This document shows positions 27,395-34,335 of a stretch of 53,582 bases of DNA, one piece after another. The translations under genes were made by a program, and so were the position numbers. The notes below the pieces were generated by a model. The model worked only from the letters and a program-made list of their open reading frames with translations. It was not told the DNA's origin and did no database searches. This stretch comes from Frankia sp. AiPa1 (lineage in GTDB: Bacteria > Actinomycetota > Actinomycetes > Frankiales > Frankiaceae). The DNA is taken from contig NZ_JALKFZ020000120.1 of the NCBI RefSeq assembly GCF_023243075.1, forward strand, positions 1 to 53,582. The letters run 5' to 3'. Numbering within the stretch: position 1 is the stretch's first letter; every line of letters begins with the position of its first letter.

Positions 27395-27742
27395 GCTCGA
27401 CAGGCGTAGGGGCAGGCGCGGATGCATCGGGAGCGCCGTGTTCGGTCGGCTCCGGTCGGCTCCGGTCGGCTCCGGTCGGCTCCGGTCGGGGGCGGCAGTC
27501 GGCTGGCGATCTTCCCTGATCAGGTGGGCACCGGACGACGGCCCTGCCGGGCCGAGGGCGCAACGGCGGCTCCAAGGCGGTGCGGTCCAGCGGCCTAGGG
27601 ATTTCTCCGGGTGCCGCCGCGGGGATGCGGGGTGGGTCGACCACGCTGGTCGGGGAGTTTTCCGAATACCCGAAACTGACCGTCGGAAATAGCCTGGATA
27701 CCAGCACGGGAAAGGGCCCGTGCCTCACGAGAAGAGGGCACC
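27395..27742. other. Intergenic region with 10-bp tandem repeat
   Basis: About 350 bases between the CaiB-like gene and the next ORF. It contains about five tandem TCCGGTCGGC units at 27441-27490. The last 100 bases are lower in G+C and probably hold the promoter of the downstream gene. Confidence 0.5.
27441..27490. repeat. 10-bp tandem repeat
   Basis: Five near-perfect TCCGGTCGGC units with no spacers, so not a CRISPR array. Intergenic. Confidence 0.9.
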
Positions 27743-28192
27743 ATGAACGCCTCCGATGCGCGGATCGCGGCCATCTATACGGCCCAGCCGGGCGGTATCG
27801 TCAAGAGCCTGACGCCGAATGCAGGGTCTCCCAAGTTGACCACCTTCGACCTGATCATCCAGCTCGAGGCGGGCAACGTGCTGGGGCAGAGCCTGGCGAA
27901 CTACACCCTGAACGTCACCGCCGTGAACGAGAACGCCGTTAAGGCGGAGGCCGGTCTGGTTCCGGTGGGAAACCCGTTCAAGGAGGAGTTCAATGGGCCG
28001 GTCGGGCCGGATTGGAAGCCCAGCGGGAGCGATTTCGTCCGCACTGGTGCGAGTGAGCCCACCGGCATTCTGCGCTTCAAGATCCATATTCCGGTTGACC
28101 TGACCGGTCGCTTCCACTACAACCTGGAGCTCGTGAGCGCGGGTTTCCAGGTGGTCGACCTGGCGGAGAGCGACGCGTTCCTGCTCGTCTGA
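27743..28192 (+). CDS. Hypothetical 149-aa protein, probable beta-fold
   Basis: No signal peptide or TM segment and no family I recognise. Alternating hydrophobic residues (TTFDLIIQLEAGNVLG, YTLNVTAVNE, GILRFKIHIPVDLTGRFHYNLELVS) suggest a beta-sandwich domain. Composition is less Arg/Ala-biased than its neighbours. ATG 27743 has a purine-rich GAAGAGGG upstream. A strong hairpin 14 bases after the stop closes it as a single-gene unit just ahead of the LAL regulator. Confidence 0.7.
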   Translation: MNASDARIAAIYTAQPGGIVKSLTPNAGSPKLTTFDLIIQLEAGNVLGQSLANYTLNVTAVNENAVKAEAGLVPVGNPFKEEFNGPVGPDWKPSGSDFVRTGASEPTGILRFKIHIPVDLTGRFHYNLELVSAGFQVVDLAESDAFLLV

Positions 28193-28205
28193 GCACCTGC
28201 CCGCC

Positions 28206-28239
28206 TGACCGGCGAGCTGTCCGGGGGGCTCGCCGGTCA
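28206..28239 (+). terminator. Hairpin terminator
   Basis: TGACCGGCGAGC (28206-28217) pairs perfectly with 28228-28239 around a 10-base loop, 14 bases downstream of the 149-aa protein stop. It separates that gene from the LAL regulator. Confidence 0.75.
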
Positions 28240-28389
28240 AGCCGTCCGACGGACAGGCTGCCCGGCTCGCGGATCCAGGGACGGATCGGCGAGGCGCCGG
28301 ACCGTGGCGGGTGGCTCCCTGCCGCACGGTCCGGCGTGTCCGGCCCCCGGCGGGCGAAAGCGTCCCCCGGGGCCCGCCGGGGTGAGACG

Positions 28390-31300
28390 ATGACCGCGTC
28401 GGTCCAGGCCGTCCGGGATCATCGGGGAGCTGTCGTGACGGTGGGGTTCACGTCGGCCGCCAACACCCGGTTCGTCGCGCGGGCACCGGAGCTGGCGACC
28501 CTGTCCGCCGCGCTGGCCACCGCGGCCGAGGGGACGCCGACCACTGTTCTCGTCGGGGGCGAGGGCGGTGTCGGCAAGAGCCACCTGATCCGGGAGTTCT
28601 CCCGACGGGCCCGCATGGAGGGGGTCCGCGTCCTCACCGGGGTGTGCATAGGGCTGGCCGCCGGCGAACTGCCGTACGCGCCGTTGGCGGAGATGCTGCG
28701 CGGCCTCGCGCGGGATCTCGGTGGTCAGACGGTGCGCGCGGTGGCGGGACGGGCCTACCCGGCGCTCAGCCAGGTGGTGCCCTACCTCGATGACGCCTTC
28801 GACGACACCGCCGCCGACACCATGGACCCGGCGGACGGTGCGGCCACCGCCACGACCGCCGGGACCGGCGAGCAGGCGGGGCCGGCGCCGGTGGGCCGGC
28901 TTCTGGAGGCGGTGCTGCGCCTGCTGCACCGGCTCGCCGAGCGGGCGCCGCTGCTGCTGGTCATCGAGGATCTGCAGTGGGCCGACCGCTCCACCCTGGA
29001 CCTGTTGTCGTTTCTGGCCGCCACGCTCTCCCGGGAACGACTGGTGCTGGTGGCGAGCTACCGCTCCAATGATCTCGGGCCCGGCCATCCACTGCGCGGG
29101 GTACTGACCGAGCTGACCCGTTCGGGCCGCGCACTTCGGCTGGAGCTTGCCCGCTTCACCGAGGCGGAGCTGGCCACGTTTCTGACCGCCCTGGTCGGGG
29201 CGGCCCCCGGCGCCGCCCAGCTCCGCCGCATCTACGCGCTATCGGATGGCAACGCGTATTTCGCGGAGGAACTGGTGGCGGGGGGCGCGCTGGCCGAACC
29301 GACACCGGCTGACGTGCCACCGGGGCCGCCCGCGTCTGTGTCCATGTCCGCGCTCACGTCTACCTCGACCGCCGCGCCCGCGTCTGCGCCTGTGTCCGCG
29401 GCACCTGGTCTCGGAGCGGAGCCACTGCCGCTGCCGCGCTCGATCCGCGACGTCGTGCTGGCCCGGGTGGAGACTCTGACCGCCGACGCGCGCGAGGTTC
29501 TCCGCCTGATCGCGACGGCCGGCCGCACGATCCGTCACCAGCTGCTCGACACCTTGTGTGAGATGCCGCAGGAGCGGCTCACCGCGGCCCTGCGGGAGTG
29601 CGTCGCGTACCACGTGCTGGTCACGGACACCGGTAAGGGCACCTATGTGTTCCGGCATGCTGTCGGAAGGGAGGTCGTGTACGCGGACCTGCTGCCCGGC
29701 GAGCGGACCCGACTGCACGCGGCACTGGCCGAGGCACTGCGGACCCAGCCCGAGCTGGGCGCGGTCGGTGGGCCGGCGCTCGCGGCGGAGCTTGCCTACC
29801 ACTGGCACGCGGCCGGTGTCCTGCCGCGGGCGCTGGCCGCGGCGGTCGTCGCCGCTGAGATGGCCGCCGACGCCTGCGCCTTCGCGGAGAGCCACCGGCA
29901 GTACACGCGCGCCCTCGCGTTGTGGCACCGGGTCGACGACCCGGTGCGGGCCGCTGGAGTCCCGCACAGTCACCTGCTGGAACGCGGCGCGGAAGCGGCC
30001 CGGTGGGCCGGCCACACCGATGTGGCGATCGCGTGGATGCTGGAACTGTCGGCGCAGCAGTCCCCGCGGCGAAGCCCCGCCGAGCGGGCCGCGCTGTGGG
30101 AGCGGCTGGGCCGCTACCGGTGGGAATCGGGGGACGGCGAGGGTTCGACCCGGGCCTACGAGCAGGCCGTCAGTCTCCTCGCCGACGAGGCGCCCAGCGG
30201 CCAGCGGGCCGGCGTGCTGGGGCGGCTCGCGACCTCCCACGTCCTCGCCGGCCGTTACTCGGTCGGACTGTCGCTGGCGACCCAGGCAGCGGATCTTGCC
30301 GCCGCGGTCGGCGCGCCGGCGGCCCGCAGTCGTGGCCTGAACATGGCGGGTGTCGCGCTGACCATGATTGGTCGCCCCGATCAGGGCGTCCGCGCGTTAC
30401 GGGCCGCGTTGGAGATCGCGCTTGGCTCCGACGACGCGGAGGAGCTGCTGCGCGCCTACAGCAACCTGGGGTTCGCCCTGGAGAAGGCCGGCCGGCTCGA
30501 GGAGTCTCTGGCCGTGGCGCGCACGGGGCTCGCGCGCAGCCGGGAGCTCGGCATCGAACTGACCGGCGGGGGAGTGCTGCTGACGAACGCGGTCGCAGTC
30601 CTGTCGCTGCTCGGCCGCTGGGACGAGGCGGTCACGGCCATCACCGATGCCTTCCACCGCGACGTGCCGGTCGGCTCCGCTCTGTTCCTGCACCTGCTGG
30701 CGGCCGAGATCGACATCGGTCGCGGCCGTTTCGTGGATGCCGAGGCGCGACTGGAGGCGGCCAGGGTGTCGGCCGGGCGCGTGCGGGAGTCCCAGTTCGC
30801 CGGGCAGTGGCACGGCTGCCGCGCCGAGCTCGCAATCTGGCGCGCGGAGCACGACGTGGCGCGTGCGGCGGTGCTGGCCGGGCTGGACGCGGTCAGCGAG
30901 GACGCGCCGTTGACGCTGTACCTGTGCGCACTGGGTCTGCGCGCGGAGGCCGACCGGGTGCACCCCGGGCTGGTGGCCCGCCGCAGGTCGCCGGGGCACA
31001 CCCCCGTACCGCCGGCGGTCGACCAGCAGGTGTTGGCGGAGGGCGACGACCGCGCGGGGCTGGCGCCGGCGGCGGCCGGGTTCGTCGACCGGGTGCGGGC
31101 CGTTATCCGTGACCTGCCCCCACGGCCGCTTCCGGACGTGGCCGCGCTGCACCTGCAGTGCCGGGCGGAGCAGGCTCGCGGCCGCGGCCAGGACACGCCT
31201 CGCCAGTGGGCCCGGGTGGCCGAACGATGGGAGCGTATCGGCCGCCCCGGTCCGACGGCGTACGCGCGGTGGCGGGAGGCCGCCGCCGCCCTGCGGAGCA

Positions 31301-31761
31301 GGGACAGCCGTGCCGGGCCGGCGCTACGGCAGGCCCACCGGCTCGCTACGGGTCTCGACGCCGCACCGCTGCGTGGAGAGATCGAGCAGCTGGCCCGCCG
31401 GGCGCGGATCGACCTGGCGGCGGGCACCGAGCGCGACGGCAGTGGCGCCGAGGCCACCTCCGTGACCGGGCTCGGCGCCGAGGTGGCCGGTCCAGGCTGC
31501 CGGGACCAGGACCGCCGGCAACCAGTCTCGGGCACGGTCGGTCCGCATCTCACCCCGCGCGAGCGCCAGGTGCTCGGGTACCTGGTCGCCGGGCACAGCA
31601 ACCGGATCATCGGCCGCCGGCTGTTCATCACCGAGAAGACGGCCAGCGTGCACGTGTCCAACATCCTGGCCAAGCTCTCGGTCACCAGCCGGGGCGAGGC
31701 CGCCGCGGCGGCGCTGCGGCTCGGTCTGGCCCAGGCCGGCGCGGACGAGCAGCCACGGTGA
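28390..31761 (+). CDS. LAL-type LuxR transcriptional regulator (ATPase plus HTH)
   Basis: 1123 aa. The N-terminal STAND-type ATPase has Walker A LVGGEGGVGKSHLIREF (near 55) and Walker B LLLVIEDLQWADRSTLDLL, followed by the winged helix ending YVFRHAVGREVVYADLLPGE. The middle consists of TPR-like helical repeats (WERLGRYRWESGDGEGSTRA, LRAYSNLGFALEKAGRLEES). The C-terminal LuxR HTH is LTPRERQVLGYLVAGHSN through KTASVHVSNILAKLSV. LAL regulators (MalT/PikD type) activate nearby genes on ligand binding. Its stop overlaps the GTG of the caspase-TIR gene (GTGA), implying coupled expression, so it is a candidate controller of that locus. A Ser/Pro/Ala insertion lies at about 300-345. ATG 28390 is chosen over an upstream Arg-rich extension. 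Confidence 0.93.
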   Translation: MTASVQAVRDHRGAVVTVGFTSAANTRFVARAPELATLSAALATAAEGTPTTVLVGGEGGVGKSHLIREFSRRARMEGVRVLTGVCIGLAAGELPYAPLAEMLRGLARDLGGQTVRAVAGRAYPALSQVVPYLDDAFDDTAADTMDPADGAATATTAGTGEQAGPAPVGRLLEAVLRLLHRLAERAPLLLVIEDLQWADRSTLDLLSFLAATLSRERLVLVASYRSNDLGPGHPLRGVLTELTRSGRALRLELARFTEAELATFLTALVGAAPGAAQLRRIYALSDGNAYFAEELVAGGALAEPTPADVPPGPPASVSMSALTSTSTAAPASAPVSAAPGLGAEPLPLPRSIRDVVLARVETLTADAREVLRLIATAGRTIRHQLLDTLCEMPQERLTAALRECVAYHVLVTDTGKGTYVFRHAVGREVVYADLLPGERTRLHAALAEALRTQPELGAVGGPALAAELAYHWHAAGVLPRALAAAVVAAEMAADACAFAESHRQYTRALALWHRVDDPVRAAGVPHSHLLERGAEAARWAGHTDVAIAWMLELSAQQSPRRSPAERAALWERLGRYRWESGDGEGSTRAYEQAVSLLADEAPSGQRAGVLGRLATSHVLAGRYSVGLSLATQAADLAAAVGAPAARSRGLNMAGVALTMIGRPDQGVRALRAALEIALGSDDAEELLRAYSNLGFALEKAGRLEESLAVARTGLARSRELGIELTGGGVLLTNAVAVLSLLGRWDEAVTAITDAFHRDVPVGSALFLHLLAAEIDIGRGRFVDAEARLEAARVSAGRVRESQFAGQWHGCRAELAIWRAEHDVARAAVLAGLDAVSEDAPLTLYLCALGLRAEADRVHPGLVARRRSPGHTPVPPAVDQQVLAEGDDRAGLAPAAAGFVDRVRAVIRDLPPRPLPDVAALHLQCRAEQARGRGQDTPRQWARVAERWERIGRPGPTAYARWREAAAALRSRDSRAGPALRQAHRLATGLDAAPLRGEIEQLARRARIDLAAGTERDGSGAEATSVTGLGAEVAGPGCRDQDRRQPVSGTVGPHLTPRERQVLGYLVAGHSNRIIGRRLFITEKTASVHVSNILAKLSVTSRGEAAAAALRLGLAQAGADEQPR

Positions 31762-33227
31762 GCGACCGGCGGCCGGCGGTGAATCCGATGGCCAACACCC
31801 ACGGGCTCGTCGTCGGCATCGCCGCCTACCGGTACGTGGCAAGGCTGCCGCCCGCCGCTGTCCAGGACGCCCGGGATGTGCACGCCGTGCTGGTCGACCC
31901 GGTGCGTGGCGGGCACCGTCCGGGCAACACCCGCCTGCTCCTCGACGATGCCGCGAGCGCGCAGGCGCTGCGCGGGGAGCTCGGCGACCTCGCCCGCCGG
32001 GCCGGGCCGGACGCGACGGTGTTCATCTACCTGTCGGGGCATGGTCTTCGGGTCACTGCCGGCCAGGACGCCGGGGACTACCTGTTGCCGGTGGACGCGG
32101 TCGCCGAGTCAGGTGAGGCGCTGGCCCGCACCGCCATCTCCGGCGCGGAGTTCGGACGGGCGCTGCGCGCGCTGGCCGCCCGGCGGGTGCTGGTCGTCTT
32201 CGACTGCTGCCACGCCGGCGGCATCGGCGTGCCGAAGGCCGTCGTCGCCGGGTCCAGTGGTGCTGTCTCCAGCGATGCCGGGTCCATCGCGGCGGTATCC
32301 GACGTCGCGACGTCGGCCCCCGGCCTGTCCGAGCGGTACTACGAGGCACTGGCGGCCGGGCGGGGCCGGGCGGTGCTCGCCTCCTCACGGGAGGACGAGT
32401 CCTCGTTCGTGCTACCCGGCGCGGCCAACAGCCTGTTCACCGGGCAGCTGCTGGCCGGGCTTGCCGGCGGGGCCGCCGGCGACGACGGCCTGGTCCGGAT
32501 CTTCGACCTGTTCGAGTACGTTCAGCCGCGGGTGACGGCCCGGGCATCCGCGCAGCATCCGGTCTTCAAGGCGCATCTGGAGGACAACTTCGCCGTCGCC
32601 CGCCGACCGGCCGGCGTCGCGGCGACCGGTATGGCCTCCGGCGTCGCCGCGACTCCGGCTGGTGAGACGGCCGCTGCTGCGACCGCCGCCGATCGCGGCG
32701 GGGAGGCCGGCGGGGAGCGGTCCGACGCGGTGACCCGCGAGGGCGACGGCTTCCGGCACGACGTCTACGTCAGCTATATCGACGTCGAACCGGATGCGAC
32801 GTGGGTCTGGACACAGCTCGTCCCCCGGTTGGAGCGGGCCGGGCTGCGCGTGGCGGTGTCCGGTGACGTCGAGGTGCCCGGGGTCGCCCGCGTCGTCGGC
32901 GTCGAGCGCGGCGTCCGGCACAGCCGGCGCACCCTGGTGCTTCTTTCTCCCCGGTACCTGGCGGACGGCCTGGCCGAGTTCGAGAACGCGCTGGCCCAGA
33001 CCCTCGGCGTCGATGAGGGGCGCTACCGCCTCGTCCCGGCCCGGATCGCCCCGATCGGCGGCGCGGCGCTGCCGCTGCGCCTGGGCATGCTCACCGCGGT
33101 GAACCTCACTGCCGGCCCCCGCCTGGAACGGGAGTTCACCCGCCTGCTGGCCGCGCTGGCGGCCCCGCTGCCACCAGCGCTCGCATCTGGCCTGCCTGGC
33201 CTGCCGGCCGGGGAGGTCAGCCGCTGA
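31758..33227 (+). CDS. Caspase-like peptidase (C14) fused to a TIR domain
   Basis: 489 aa. Residues 15-285 are a caspase-like domain: HGLVVGIAAYRYVARLPPA, catalytic His at about 95 in FIYLSGHGLR, catalytic Cys at about 151 in VLVVFDCCHAGG, and RGRAVLASSREDESSF. A Gly/Ala-rich spacer leads to a TIR domain at about 333-470: HDVYVSYIDVEPDATWVWTQ, LERAGLRVAVSGDVEVPG, LVLLSPRYLADGLAEFENAL. The Glu at the NADase catalytic position (about +4 from the usual Trp) appears retained. GTG 31758 overlaps the regulator stop by 4 bases; ATG 31788 is an alternative start. Known TIR and caspase-like domains in bacteria serve as sensor, adaptor or effector parts of conflict systems. It converges with the TIR-nSTAND operon, the stops overlapping by 11 bases. 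Confidence 0.9.
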   Translation: MSDRRPAVNPMANTHGLVVGIAAYRYVARLPPAAVQDARDVHAVLVDPVRGGHRPGNTRLLLDDAASAQALRGELGDLARRAGPDATVFIYLSGHGLRVTAGQDAGDYLLPVDAVAESGEALARTAISGAEFGRALRALAARRVLVVFDCCHAGGIGVPKAVVAGSSGAVSSDAGSIAAVSDVATSAPGLSERYYEALAAGRGRAVLASSREDESSFVLPGAANSLFTGQLLAGLAGGAAGDDGLVRIFDLFEYVQPRVTARASAQHPVFKAHLEDNFAVARRPAGVAATGMASGVAATPAGETAAAATAADRGGEAGGERSDAVTREGDGFRHDVYVSYIDVEPDATWVWTQLVPRLERAGLRVAVSGDVEVPGVARVVGVERGVRHSRRTLVLLSPRYLADGLAEFENALAQTLGVDEGRYRLVPARIAPIGGAALPLRLGMLTAVNLTAGPRLEREFTRLLAALAAPLPPALASGLPGLPAGEVSR

Positions 33228-33492
33228 TTCGCCCGCCCTTGGGGACGATGCCGCCGTCGTCCGTGCTTTCTGGGCCGGAGCCGCCTGGCTCGGCGTCGCC
33301 AGGTTCGATCGTGACTGTCGGCACCACCGCGAAGTTGACGATCAGTGTGATCCGCTGGCCGTGACTGCCCAGAACGGGAGCGGCGAGCCCCGTGCGTCCG
33401 CTCATCGCCGCGATGATTTCCGCGGTGAGCTTGTCCGTGTCGGTGTCGGCCGGCAGGTCGTAGCCGGCCGCGCCGATGACGAGTCGCGCCAT
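33217..33492 (-). CDS. Small 91-aa protein, last gene of the TIR-nSTAND operon
   Basis: MARLVIGAAGYDLPADTDTD, a helix TDKLTAEIIAAMSG, and a strand RITLIVNFAVVPTVTIEPG make a compact alpha/beta domain of about 70 residues; the last 20 are Gly/Ser-rich and disordered. It is not recognised, but small proteins of this kind (strand, D-T-D, helix, strand) often accompany caspase, TIR or NTPase conflict loci in actinobacteria. ATG 33492 has an excellent GAGGAGGT site 4 bases away. The gene is 56 bases after the 258-aa gene and overlaps the caspase-TIR stop by 11 bases, tail to tail. Confidence 0.8.
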   Translation of the reverse strand: MARLVIGAAGYDLPADTDTDKLTAEIIAAMSGRTGLAAPVLGSHGQRITLIVNFAVVPTVTIEPGDAEPGGSGPESTDDGGIVPKGGRISG

Positions 33493-33548
33493 GAAACCTC
33501 CTCGATGTGCCGCCCCCGAGGCGTCGGCCGGGGTCGGAAAGTCCGCCA

Positions 33549-34325
33549 CTACGCAGATCTCCAGGTGAGGCTGATCGTGTACCAGGACCCCGGCTCGATT
33601 CCCCACACTGTGGTCCGCGACGCGCTCGCCCACTGCTTGACGTCCCCGCGCTGCAGGCTGAACTTGGCTACAGACCTGCCGTTCGAGAAGGTGACTCCGA
33701 TGATCATTTTGGGGCGGCCGGGGCCGGCCGTAGCCACAACGGTCACCGGGATGGGGCTGCCCGCCCCCGGCGCCGGCACCCAGTCCTTCGGCGGTCCCGC
33801 GTGAACCGGGCGGCTCTGGGCGACCGCGTGGACGACGGGCAGCGGCTGCGGTGCCCGGCCATCCAGGATCAGGAGGTATTCGGTCGCCGGTACGCGCCGA
33901 TCCGGGTCGGTCGTCGGCGGCAGGATGTCCGGCCGGATGGGCCGGCCGGGCCGTTCGAGCTGCTCGGGCCGGATCGGCCGGTCGGGGTCGCGGTCAGGGC
34001 TGATCAGCTCGTAGAAGACCCGCGTCTCCACCAGGTCCTCGAGGATCTGGCGCAGGGTGAGCTCGGGGTTCGATGGATTCTTGACCCTGGCCTCGATGAT
34101 CAGCGGCGGCCACTCGGGGGCTGCGACGTTGTGGTACCGGCGGCGCACGACGATGGTGCCGTCGCGGGAGATGACCTCCGGGTCCTCGGCCCGTACGTCG
34201 TCCCAGGGCGGGTCGCTCGCCGTACCGTCCGTCGGCCTGTCGTCCGTCGGTCTGGCGTCCGTCGGCCTGTCGCCGGTGGGCTCGCTGGCAGGCGGTTCGG
34301 CGCCGGTGGGGTCGGAGCTGGACAT
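33549..34325 (-). CDS. 258-aa protein of unknown function in the TIR-nSTAND operon
   Basis: Residues 1-45 are disordered and repetitive (TDARPTDDRPTDG, from a 15-bp tandem repeat). Residues 50-100 read VISRDGTIVVRRRYHNVAAP and LIIEARVKNPSNPELTLRQI, and a conserved-looking C-terminal domain ends VTFSNGRSVAKFSLQRG, VKQWASASRTTVWGIEPG and WYTISLTWRSA. No signal peptide, TM or known domain. ATG 34325 has GAGGAG 6-7 bases upstream, a site that abuts the stop of the TIR-nSTAND-FGE gene 10 bases earlier, so the two are co-translated. It is probably a dedicated partner or substrate; function unknown. Confidence 0.82.
   Translation of the reverse strand: MSSSDPTGAEPPASEPTGDRPTDARPTDDRPTDGTASDPPWDDVRAEDPEVISRDGTIVVRRRYHNVAAPEWPPLIIEARVKNPSNPELTLRQILEDLVETRVFYELISPDRDPDRPIRPEQLERPGRPIRPDILPPTTDPDRRVPATEYLLILDGRAPQPLPVVHAVAQSRPVHAGPPKDWVPAPGAGSPIPVTVVATAGPGRPKMIIGVTFSNGRSVAKFSLQRGDVKQWASASRTTVWGIEPGSWYTISLTWRSA
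34227..34271. repeat. 15-bp tandem repeat in the 258-aa gene
   Basis: Three units of GTCCGTCGGCCTGTC (the middle one with two changes), encoding the repeated RPTDD-like motif. Confidence 0.85.
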
Positions 34326-34335
34326 GGATGTCTCC

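Noticed and set aside
27441..27490. Possible CRISPR array
   Set aside because: Units of 10 bp are contiguous without spacers; simple tandem repeat.
30456..32042. Long antisense open frame across the LAL and caspase-TIR genes
   Set aside because: Ser/Arg/Ala-rich shadow of two well-supported genes.
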